Source of the DNA: Xenophilus sp. AP218F | Lineage (GTDB): Bacteria; Pseudomonadota; Gammaproteobacteria; Burkholderiales; Chromobacteriaceae | Length of the DNA: 64,000 nucleotides | Direction: 5' to 3' | Assembly (NCBI GenBank): GCA_002213445.1 | Contig: NJIE01000008.1 | Coordinates: forward strand, 310,001 to 374,000 | In this document: positions 57,590 to 64,000 of the stretch, piece by piece | How the letters are laid out: each line of letters opens with the position of its first letter | Position numbering within the stretch: position 1 is the stretch's first letter | Program-made: the position numbers and the translations under genes | Notes under the pieces: model-generated | The model's input: the letters and a program-made list of their open reading frames with translations, nothing else | Database searches by the model: none | Told to the model about the DNA's origin: nothing

Positions 57590-58177
57590 ATGCTGGACAA
57601 AGACACGCTGCGTCGTTTGCGCTTCGACTGGGAGGAGGGAGAGCGGCATGACGCCGCGGCTCCGACTCGCGCCGAAAAACGGCTGAACATCACACTGGAT
57701 ACCGGCAAGTTTCTCTACCAGCTGGCCAGGGCGGCGCGCGCCGAAGAGATCCTGGAGATCGGCACCTCCAACGGCTACTCCGCGGTCTGGCTGGCCCTGG
57801 CTTTGGCCGGGCGCGCGGGCCGGCTGCGCAGCGCGGACCTCAGCGCCGACAAGCAGCGCCAGGCTGCTGCCACGCTGGCCGGCTATGGCGTGGCCGACCG
57901 GGTGGAGCTGCTGTGCGCCGACGCCGGCGCGCTATTGCGCAAGATGGACGACGCCAGCGTCGATTTCATTTTTCTGGACGCCGACCGCTCGCGCTATGTC
58001 GGCTACTGGCCTGATCTGGCGCGCATTTTGCGTTCGGGCGGGCTGCTGGTTATGGACAATGCGCTGTCCCACCCGGCGGAGTGCGCCGACTTTATCGGCC
58101 TGGCGCTTGCGAGCGAGGGTTATCTCGCGGAAACTTACGGCATCGGTAAAGGACAATTCGTAATCGTGAAAGACTGA
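57590..58177 (+). CDS. O-methyltransferase-like SAM-dependent methyltransferase
   Basis: 195 residues. SAM-binding motif ILEIGTSNGYSAVWLALAL, then VDFIFLDADRSRYVGYW and the metal-type GGLLVMDNALSHP, as in the catechol/caffeoyl-CoA O-methyltransferase branch. The substrate is unknown. AAGGAGG sits 5-7 nt before the ATG. It ends 5 bp before pheA. Confidence 0.85.
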   Translation: MLDKDTLRRLRFDWEEGERHDAAAPTRAEKRLNITLDTGKFLYQLARAARAEEILEIGTSNGYSAVWLALALAGRAGRLRSADLSADKQRQAAATLAGYGVADRVELLCADAGALLRKMDDASVDFIFLDADRSRYVGYWPDLARILRSGGLLVMDNALSHPAECADFIGLALASEGYLAETYGIGKGQFVIVKD

Positions 58178-58182
58178 CGCCA

Positions 58183-59256
58183 GTGACGGAACATCTTCTC
58201 AAGCAGCACCGCGACGCCATCGACGCCATCGACGTCGAAATCCTCAACCTGCTGAACCGGCGAGCCAGCCACGCCCGCGAGATCGGCGAGATCAAGGGCG
58301 GCGGCGTGATCTATCGCCCGGAGCGCGAGGCCCAGGTGCTGCGCCGCCTCAAGGATCTGAACCCCGGCCCGCTGCCGGGCGAGTCGGTGGCGCGCCTGTT
58401 CCGCGAGGTGATGTCCGAATGCCTGGCGCTGGAGAAGCCGCTGTCCATCGCCTATCTCGGTCCGGAAGGCACTTTCAGCCAGCTGGCCGCCATCAAGCAC
58501 TTCGGCCACGCGGCGCGCGCCGTGGCCTGTAGCTCGATAGACGAGGCGTTTCGCCTGGTCGAATCGCGGGCGCTGGATTACGTGGTCGCTCCGGTGGAAA
58601 ACTCCACCGAGGGCGCGGTGGGACGCACGCTGGACCTGATGGTCAGCAGCCCGCTGAAGATCTGCGGCGAAGTGGTGCTGCGCATCCATCACCACCTGCT
58701 GCGCAAGCGCGAGGAGATGGCCGGCATCCGCCGCGTGTACGCTCACGCCCAGGCCTTGGCGCAGTGTCACGAATGGCTGAACAAGAACCTGCCGGCCGAC
58801 GTGGAGCGCGTTTCGGTGGCCAGCAACGCCGAGGCGGCGCGGCTGGCGGCGGAGGACGAATCCGCCGCCGCCATCGCCGGGCAAGCGGCGGCCGAGCGCT
58901 ACGCGCTGGCCAAGCTGGCCGAAAATGTCGAGGACGAACCCAACAATACCACCCGTTTTCTGGTGCTGGGCCTGCAGGACGTCGGCCCGTCGGGCAGCGA
59001 CAAGACCTCCATCGTGGTGTCGGCGCCCAACCGCCCGGGGGCGGTTCATCAGCTGCTGGCCCCGGTGGCGGCCAACGGCGTGTCGATGAGCAAGTTCGAG
59101 TCGCGCCCTTCGCGCGCCGGCTTGTGGGACTACGTGTTCTTCATCGATCTGGAGGGCCACCGCAACGACGCCAGCGTGCAAAGCGCGCTGCAGGGCTTGG
59201 GCGAACGCACTTCCTTCGTCAAGGTGCTGGGCTCTTACCCCGTCGCCGTGCTGTGA
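58183..59256 (+). CDS. pheA: Bifunctional chorismate mutase/prephenate dehydratase (P-protein)
   Basis: 357 residues, GTG start. Chorismate mutase domain (about 1-90) with DAIDAIDVEILNLLNRRASHAREIG (shown only to mark it), prephenate dehydratase domain (about 90-275) with YLGPEGTFSQLAA, VAPVENSTEGAVGRTLD and NNTTRFLVLG, and a C-terminal ACT domain with the feedback-site motif SKFESRPSR. It makes phenylpyruvate for phenylalanine. The aromatic theme continues with the DAHP synthase homologue downstream. Confidence 0.96.
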   Translation: MTEHLLKQHRDAIDAIDVEILNLLNRRASHAREIGEIKGGGVIYRPEREAQVLRRLKDLNPGPLPGESVARLFREVMSECLALEKPLSIAYLGPEGTFSQLAAIKHFGHAARAVACSSIDEAFRLVESRALDYVVAPVENSTEGAVGRTLDLMVSSPLKICGEVVLRIHHHLLRKREEMAGIRRVYAHAQALAQCHEWLNKNLPADVERVSVASNAEAARLAAEDESAAAIAGQAAAERYALAKLAENVEDEPNNTTRFLVLGLQDVGPSGSDKTSIVVSAPNRPGAVHQLLAPVAANGVSMSKFESRPSRAGLWDYVFFIDLEGHRNDASVQSALQGLGERTSFVKVLGSYPVAVL

Positions 59257-59273
59257 ACGGATGATTTTGACCC

Positions 59274-59297
59274 GGGCCGGAGCTTCCGGCCCTTTTT
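59274..59297 (+). terminator. Intrinsic terminator after pheA
   Basis: GGGCCGGA (59274-59281), loop GCT, TCCGGCCC (59285-59292), followed by TTTTT (59293-59297). It separates pheA from the LOG-family gene. Confidence 0.85.
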
Positions 59298-59319
59298 GCT
59301 TTCCGGGAAATCCAAGTTT

Positions 59320-59901
59320 ATGAAATCGATCTGTCTGTTTTGCGGCTCCAACAAGGGAGCCAAGCCCGAATACGTCGCCGCCGCCGAGCGCTTCGGCCGC
59401 ACGCTGGCCGAGCAGGGCATCGCCCTGGTGTACGGCGGCGGCAATGTCGGCCTGATGGGCGTCGCGGCCGACGCCGCGCTGGCCGCCGGCGGCCGCGTGA
59501 TCGGCGTGATTCCGGAATTCCTGCAGGCCAAGGAAGTGGGCCACAAAGGCCTGAGCGAGCTGCACGTGACGCAAACCATGCATCAGCGCAAGGCGCTGAT
59601 GGCCGAGCTGTCGGACGGCTTCATCGCCTTGCCCGGCGGTTTCGGCACCTTCGACGAGCTGTTCGAAATCCTGACCTGGGCGCAGCTGTCGGTGCACAGC
59701 AAGCCGGTAGGCCTGCTGGACAGCGCCGGCTTCTACCAGCCGCTGTACGCCATGATCAAGCACGCGGTGGCGGAAGGCTTCGTGCCGACCGGCAACCTGA
59801 ATCTGTTCAGCGTCGACGCCGATCTGGACGCGCTGCTGGACAGCATGCGCCGCTACCAGCCGCAGCCCGTGCCCAAGTGGCTGGATCTGGCCGATACCTG
59901 A
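59320..59901 (+). CDS. LOG family protein (TIGR00730, nucleotide 5'-monophosphate phosphoribohydrolase-like)
   Basis: 193 residues from MKSICLFCGSNKGAKPEY. Rossmann-like fold with ALVYGGGNVGLMGVAADAAL and the signature ALPGGFGTFDELFEILTW. Bacterial relatives release a base from nucleotide monophosphates, sometimes producing cytokinin-like products, sometimes acting in general nucleotide turnover. The cellular role is not inferable. An in-frame Met 24 bp upstream is excluded because it lies in the terminator stretch. Confidence 0.9.
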   Translation: MKSICLFCGSNKGAKPEYVAAAERFGRTLAEQGIALVYGGGNVGLMGVAADAALAAGGRVIGVIPEFLQAKEVGHKGLSELHVTQTMHQRKALMAELSDGFIALPGGFGTFDELFEILTWAQLSVHSKPVGLLDSAGFYQPLYAMIKHAVAEGFVPTGNLNLFSVDADLDALLDSMRRYQPQPVPKWLDLADT

Positions 59902-59907
59902 TCTTCC

Positions 59908-60477
59908 ATGCCGATGCCCGATCACCTGCCGCGCTGGCAGCGCCTTAGGCGCGTCGTCAGCTGGCCCTTGTTGTTGCTGCTGGCCGCCATCATCGTATTC
60001 GAGGAATACGCTTGGGACGAGCTGGCCGCGCTTTTGGCCCGGCTGGCCAAATGGCCGCTGTTCGCCAGGCTGGAGGCGGGCATCGCCGCGCTGGGGCCGC
60101 GCATGGCGCTGGCAGTGTTCCTGCTGCCGGCCCTGATGCTGCTGCCGGTGAAACTGGCGGCGCTGTTGCTGATCGAACAGGGCCATGCCTGGCTGGGGCT
60201 GGCGGTGATCCTGCTGGCCAAGGTCGGCGGCACCGCCGTCGTGGCCTGGTTGTTCAAGCTGACCCGGCCGGCCTTGATGTCGGTGGCCTGGTTCGCGCGT
60301 TTGCACGCAGGCTTCGTCGCCTTCCGCGAACGCTTGTTCGCGCGGCTGCGCGCCTCTCTGCCCTGGCTGTGGCTGCAGCAGACGCTGGCCTGGCTGCGGG
60401 CCTGGCGGGAGCAGCCGTCGGCCTGGTCGCGCTTGCTGCGTCGACTGGTGCGCCGCTGGGGCCCGCAAAAACATTAG
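59908..60477 (+). CDS. Hypothetical inner membrane protein, 189 residues
   Basis: Three likely helices: WPLLLLLAAIIVFEEY, MALAVFLLPALMLLPVKLAALLL and AWLGLAVILLAKVGGTAVVAWLF. The C-terminal ~60 residues are basic and tryptophan-rich (WLWLQQTLAWLRAWRE). No family recognised. It is 6 bp after the LOG gene and 9 bp before the DAHP synthase homologue, so it is probably in their transcript. Confidence 0.75.
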   Translation: MPMPDHLPRWQRLRRVVSWPLLLLLAAIIVFEEYAWDELAALLARLAKWPLFARLEAGIAALGPRMALAVFLLPALMLLPVKLAALLLIEQGHAWLGLAVILLAKVGGTAVVAWLFKLTRPALMSVAWFARLHAGFVAFRERLFARLRASLPWLWLQQTLAWLRAWREQPSAWSRLLRRLVRRWGPQKH

Positions 60478-60486
60478 GAATCCTTC

Positions 60487-61506
60487 ATGATCATCGTCAT
60501 GCGGCAGGCCGCCGCCGAATCCCAGATCGAAGCCGTCATCGCCCGCATCCGCGCGGCGGGACTGGATAGCCATGTTTCGCGCGGCGCGGAACGCACGCTG
60601 ATCGGCGCGGTCGGCGACGAGCGCGGCCTCACGCCGCAGATGTTCGAGGCCATGCCGGGCGTCGAGCGCGCCATGCATGTATTGCGCGAATACCGCATCG
60701 TTTCGCGCGAGAGCCATCCGGAGAATTCGGTGGTGATGGCGCGCGGCCAGGCGATAGGCGGGCCTGCCCTGCAATTGATCGCCGGCCCGGCGGCGGTGGA
60801 ATCGGCGCGGCAAATGCGCGAGGCTGCGGCGCTGGTGGCCGGCGCGGGCGGCCGCTGGCTGCGCGGCGGAGTATTCAAGCGCCACAGCAGCCCCTACGGC
60901 TTTCAGGGGCTGGGCGTCGAAGGGCTGGACCTGTTGCAGGAAGCCGCGGCGGGCCAAGGCCTGCTCACCGTGTCGGAGCTGGCCGATCCGCGGATGCTGG
61001 ACGTGTTTCTGGAGCAGGGCGTGGACATGATCCTGATCGGCTCGCGCAGCATGCAGAACGTGGACCTGCTCAAGGAAGTGGGGCGCATCAACAAGCCGGT
61101 GATCCTCAAGCGCGGCGCGGCCGCCACGCTGCGCGAGTGGCTGCTGGCGGCGGAATACATCGCCGCCGGCGGCAACCACAACATCGTGTTCTGCGAGCGC
61201 GGCGTGCGCAGCTTCGATCCGGATTGCGCCAATCTGCTGGACATCTCCGCCATTCCCTTGCTCAAGCGGGAAACCCACCTGCCGGTGATCGTCGATCCCA
61301 GCCACGCCAGCGGCAAGGCCGACCTGACGCCGGCTCTGGCGCGCGCCGCTATCGCCGCCGGCGCCGACGGCCTGATGCTGGATGCGCACCCGGAGCCCGC
61401 GCAGGCCTTGAGCCAGCCGGGACAGGCCCTGGGGCCCCAGGCCTTTGCCGAGCTGATGGCCGAGCTGCGGGCGCTGGCCGCGGCGCTTGGGCGGCATTGG
61501 GCCTGA
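60487..61506 (+). CDS. DAHP synthase homologue (class I-beta) with altered metal site
   Basis: 339 residues. A ferredoxin-like N-terminal domain (about 1-65, beginning MIIVMRQAAAES) precedes an AroG/KDO8PS-type barrel: LIAGPAAVES, RGGVFKRHSSPYGFQGLG, ILIGSRSMQN, VILKRGAAATLREWLLAAEYI and VDPSHASGKADL. True enzymes condense PEP with erythrose 4-phosphate to start aromatic synthesis. Three of four metal-ligand positions differ: A102 for Cys, D299 for Glu, Q310 for Asp; H273 is kept. K-R-H replaces the K-P-R of the PEP-site loop. Either metal-independent, altered in substrate, or inactive. Confidence 0.83.
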   Translation: MIIVMRQAAAESQIEAVIARIRAAGLDSHVSRGAERTLIGAVGDERGLTPQMFEAMPGVERAMHVLREYRIVSRESHPENSVVMARGQAIGGPALQLIAGPAAVESARQMREAAALVAGAGGRWLRGGVFKRHSSPYGFQGLGVEGLDLLQEAAAGQGLLTVSELADPRMLDVFLEQGVDMILIGSRSMQNVDLLKEVGRINKPVILKRGAAATLREWLLAAEYIAAGGNHNIVFCERGVRSFDPDCANLLDISAIPLLKRETHLPVIVDPSHASGKADLTPALARAAIAAGADGLMLDAHPEPAQALSQPGQALGPQAFAELMAELRALAAALGRHWA

Positions 61507-61507
61507 C

Positions 61508-62092
61508 ATGGCCGACCCGCTGCCGGCGCTGCTGGCCGAAATCGCCGCCTGTCGGCACTGCGCCGACCAATTGCCGCAGGAGCCAAGGCCGGTGCTTCGC
61601 GCCGCGTCCCGTGCGACCATCCTGATCGCGGGCCAGGCGCCGGGCCGCAGGGCGCACGCCAGCGGCGTGCCCTGGGATGACGCCAGCGGAGAGCGGCTGC
61701 GCGAGTGGCTGGGAGTGGATGCCCAGACTTTTTACAATCCCGAGTGTTTCGCCATCGTGCCGATGGGGTTTTGCTTCCCGGGCAGCGGCAAGAGCGGCGA
61801 TCTGCCGCCTTTGCCGGCCTGCCGCGAACGCTGGCACCCGCGGCTGCTGCCGCTATTGCCCAATCTGCGCTTCAAGCTGCTGATCGGCGAGTACGCGCAA
61901 GCTTATTACCTGCCGCGGCGTCCGCCGACGCTGACCGCCACTGTCGAGGCCTGGCGCGACTATTTCCCGGCCGCCTTGCCGCTGCCGCATCCCAGCCCGC
62001 GCAATCAGCTGTGGCTGCGGCGCAACCCCTGGTTCGAAGCCGAGGTGTTGCCGGTTCTGCGTCAGCGCGTTCAGCAGCTGCTGGCGGTCTGA
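61508..62092 (+). CDS. Uracil-DNA glycosylase superfamily protein
   Basis: 194 residues from MADPLPALLAEIAACRHCAD. ILIAGQAPGRRAHASGVPWDD is the family motif I region; ALPLPHPSPRNQLW is the C-terminal HPSxRN motif of the uracil-binding loop. The CRHC at the N-terminus is too short to make the four-cysteine cluster of family 4. It likely excises deaminated bases. The 3' end overlaps the convergent MATE gene by 22 bp. Confidence 0.83.
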   Translation: MADPLPALLAEIAACRHCADQLPQEPRPVLRAASRATILIAGQAPGRRAHASGVPWDDASGERLREWLGVDAQTFYNPECFAIVPMGFCFPGSGKSGDLPPLPACRERWHPRLLPLLPNLRFKLLIGEYAQAYYLPRRPPTLTATVEAWRDYFPAALPLPHPSPRNQLWLRRNPWFEAEVLPVLRQRVQQLLAV

Positions 62093-63489
62093 GTCTGCTG
62101 CCCGCCCAACTGGCGCAGCAGGACGAACAGCAGGCCGGCCATGATCAGCCCCAGCGCGCTGTTCACCAGCGGGGCGGCCAGCAACACGCCGTCCACGCCC
62201 AGCCACAGCGGCAAGCCGATCAAGGCCGGAGCCAGCAGCAGGGTTTTGCAGCCGGTCATGATCAGCGCCCGCCGGGTGCGCGCCATGGCTTGCAGAGCGA
62301 CGACGCCGACGATCAACAGCCCGTCCAGCGGCAGCGCGAACAGGTGCAGCTGCAAGCTGCGCTCGGCCAGCTGTTGCAGGTGCGGCGCGTCGCCGGCGAA
62401 CAAGCCGGCGATCCAGCCGGGCGCGCCCAGAATCAGGAGCAAGCCCGCGCCGCCCAGGCCGAGGATCACCGCCAGGCCGTAGCGCAGGGTGGCGCGCGCG
62501 CGGTCGTGCTGTTCCGCGCCGGCGGCGTGGCTGAGCAAAGGCTGCATGCCCATGGCCAAACCGTGGACCAGCAGCACGAACATCGCCTCGGTGTAGCCGG
62601 TGACGGCGAAGGCGGCCACGTTTTCCTCGTTGCCGTAGCTCAGCAGCTGATAGTTGTGGGCGTACAGCAGCAGCGCCAGATTCAATTCCATCAGCAGATT
62701 GGGGCTGCCCAGCGCCAGGAGCGCGGCCGCGCTCTCGCGATGCGGGCGCAGATCGCGCCAACCCAGTCGCAACCGGGCGTGCGGGCTGAAGAAGTAGCCG
62801 AGACCGATAATCACCACCAGGCCCTCCGCCAGCAAGGTGGAGGCCGCCGCGCCGACCAGTCCCCAGCCCAGATGGGCGACAAACCAGTAGCACAGCCCCA
62901 TGTTCAGCACCGCGCCGCAACTGAGCAGCAAGGTGGCCAATTGCGGCCGGCCATCGTTGCGCAGCAGCGCCGCCACCGCCATCTGCCCCATCAGCAGGAC
63001 GCTGCCGGTCAGCACCCACCCCAGGTAGTCGCCGGTGTGCGCGAGCAGTTCGGGGTTGGCGTCGGCTTTCAGCCAGCACAGCAGGCGATCCATTTGCCAC
63101 AGGCTGAGGACGGGAATCAGCGCGCCGCCGGCGCCGAGCAGCAACAGCGTGTTGGCCAGCGCGCGACGCGCGCCGGCAGGGTCGCCCGCGCCTTGCCGCA
63201 AGGACAGGCGGGTGGCGCCGCCCATGGCCAGCATGGCCCCCAGGCCGGTCACCAGCATGATCATCGGGTAGGCCAGGTTGATGGCGGCAAGTCCGTTGCC
63301 GCCCACGTAACGTCCCACGATCATGCCGTCCACCAGATAGTACAGGCCGGTCACCATCATGCCGGCGATGGAGGGCAGGGCGTAGCGCCAGAACAGGCGA
63401 TGGACGGGAAGGCGGTTCAATTCTTCGGTAGTGGTGCTGGCAAACAAGGGAGACTCCAGGGCCGATGCGGCGCATTCAGACAATCGCAT
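62071..63489 (-). CDS. MATE family efflux transporter
   Basis: 472 residues, twelve membrane helices in two six-helix bundles; the second half begins near NLLMELNLALLLYAHNYQLL. NLAYPMIMLVTGLGAMLAMGGATRLSLRQGAGD is the family block after helix 2. It exports cationic drugs or metabolites with Na+ or H+. An ATG at 63507 would add six residues but lies inside the operator palindrome, and the weaker N-terminus fits no family pattern. Divergent from the TetR gene, which probably represses it. Confidence 0.92.
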   Translation of the reverse strand: MRLSECAASALESPLFASTTTEELNRLPVHRLFWRYALPSIAGMMVTGLYYLVDGMIVGRYVGGNGLAAINLAYPMIMLVTGLGAMLAMGGATRLSLRQGAGDPAGARRALANTLLLLGAGGALIPVLSLWQMDRLLCWLKADANPELLAHTGDYLGWVLTGSVLLMGQMAVAALLRNDGRPQLATLLLSCGAVLNMGLCYWFVAHLGWGLVGAAASTLLAEGLVVIIGLGYFFSPHARLRLGWRDLRPHRESAAALLALGSPNLLMELNLALLLYAHNYQLLSYGNEENVAAFAVTGYTEAMFVLLVHGLAMGMQPLLSHAAGAEQHDRARATLRYGLAVILGLGGAGLLLILGAPGWIAGLFAGDAPHLQQLAERSLQLHLFALPLDGLLIVGVVALQAMARTRRALIMTGCKTLLLAPALIGLPLWLGVDGVLLAAPLVNSALGLIMAGLLFVLLRQLGGQQTQTASSC

Positions 63490-63495
63490 CGTAGC

Positions 63496-63525
63496 ATAAT
63501 TAATCATTCATGATTGATTAATTAT
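63496..63525. promoter_or_regulatory. 30-bp palindrome, probable TetR operator
   Basis: ATAATTAATCA (63496-63506) and TGATTAATTAT (63515-63525) are perfect complements; the 8-bp spacer also pairs at TCATGA, so 28 of 30 positions match. It lies between the MATE start (63489) and the TetR start (63574), in an AT-rich island. A dimeric TetR protein should bind it; occupancy would block both promoters. Confidence 0.7.
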
Positions 63526-63573
63526 AGCATTGGCCGATAATGCCGGGTATTCCTTCGTGAAGCGCGAAAGCAG

Positions 63574-64000
63574 ATGGCAAGAAAAACCAAAGAAGAATCG
63601 CAAAAAACCCGCGACCAGATTCTGGACGCCGCCGAGCGCGTCTTTCTGGCGCGCGGCGTGGCGCACACCACGATGAACGACATCGCGGCGGCGGCCGGCG
63701 TGTCGCGCGGCGCGGTCTACGGCCATTACGGCAACAAGATAGAAGTGTGCCTGGCGATGACCGAGCGCGCGTTGCAAGACGACCGTTTCGGCCTGCTGCC
63801 GCCGCAGGCCAGCCCGCTGGAGGCGCTGGCGCAGGCTGGGCTGTATTACCTGCGGCAGTCGGTGGACCCCAGTTCGCTGCAGCGGGTATGGGAAATTCTC
63901 TACAGCAAGTGCGAGCGCAGCGAGGAGCACAGGCCGATTCTGCGCTGGCGCAAGCTGGCGGACCGGATGACCATGCTCTACATCCGCCGTCAGCTCAAGG
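63574..64000 (+). CDS. TetR/AcrR family transcriptional regulator (partial, 3' end outside window)
   Basis: 142 codons are present. MARKTKEESQKTRDQILDAA opens the N-terminal helix-turn-helix; TMNDIAAAAGVSRGAVYGHY is the recognition region. The ligand-binding domain begins and is cut by the window edge. The opening residues (MARKTKEE) resemble AcrR/TtgR-type repressors of efflux pumps. It very likely binds the palindrome upstream and regulates the divergent MATE exporter and itself. Confidence 0.92.
   Translation, partial: MARKTKEESQKTRDQILDAAERVFLARGVAHTTMNDIAAAAGVSRGAVYGHYGNKIEVCLAMTERALQDDRFGLLPPQASPLEALAQAGLYYLRQSVDPSSLQRVWEILYSKCERSEEHRPILRWRKLADRMTMLYIRRQLK

Noticed and set aside
58135..61620. 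A very long open frame on the minus strand (about 1161 codons)
   Set aside because: It is antisense to pheA, the LOG gene, a membrane protein and the DAHP synthase homologue, all with clear family motifs; high GC suppresses stops.
1..64000. tRNA, rRNA, insertion sequence or prophage genes
   Set aside because: No sequence matched any by eye; every large region is explained by protein genes.

Overview
The window is about 64 kb of GC-rich, densely coded DNA from a Gram-negative betaproteobacterium. The lpx/bam envelope cluster, the lptFG-pepA-holC arrangement, the protein similarities as I recognise them and the base composition fit the Neisseriales, most likely Chromobacterium or a close relative. 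That placement is inference from gene content; no database was searched. Both ends cut genes: a BolA-family gene at the left edge and a TetR-family regulator at the right edge. I found no rRNA, tRNA, CRISPR array, insertion sequence or prophage.

Layout. 1-5.0 kb: a leftward bolA/yciI/yciB group, a stomatin-NfeD pair, then YigZ and DHH proteins, and a HAD phosphatase behind a perfect two-way terminator. 5.1-6.9 kb: an orphan ParA-type ATPase, then guaC (GMP reductase) behind a structured leader ending in an intrinsic terminator, a good riboswitch candidate. 7-13 kb: leftward MaoC, GNAT, glnD and lptG/lptF, divergent from pepA-holC. 15-17.5 kb: a large acidic protein with seven 40-residue repeats in an exact 120-bp period. 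18-27 kb: a complete mdtA-mdtB-mdtC-outer-membrane-factor RND efflux operon. 27.2-29.9 kb: a compact isonitrile biosynthesis operon of one free-standing isonitrile synthase and one synthase-like domain fused to an Fe(II)/2-oxoglutarate oxygenase. 30.4-35.6 kb: kup (K+ uptake) behind a small upstream ORF, a LysP-like permease, a nitronate monooxygenase and a small membrane protein.

35.6-49.9 kb is the conserved housekeeping string rpsB-tsf-pyrH-frr-uppS-cdsA-dxr-rseP-bamA-skp-lpxD-fabZ-lpxA-lpxB-rnhB. It links translation to undecaprenyl phosphate, phospholipid, isoprenoid, outer-membrane protein and lipid A synthesis. 49.9-52.8 kb holds a deoxyinosine glycosylase-type protein and the molybdenum cofactor genes mobB-moeA with a 2Fe-2S ferredoxin. 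52.8-56.4 kb, leftward, holds a zinc-ribbon membrane protein, an AI-2E family permease and dsbD. 56.8-62.1 kb, rightward, holds a hydrolase, a methyltransferase, pheA, a LOG-family protein, a membrane protein, a DAHP synthase homologue that has lost metal-ligand residues, and a second uracil-DNA-glycosylase superfamily protein. 62-64 kb is a MATE exporter divergent from a TetR repressor around a 30-bp palindrome that is very probably its operator.

The main leads are the isonitrile operon with its probably catalytically dead fused domain, the guaC leader RNA, the degenerate DAHP synthase, the 120-bp repeat protein, and a hairpin that may bring the Shine-Dalgarno of lpxD close to its start codon.
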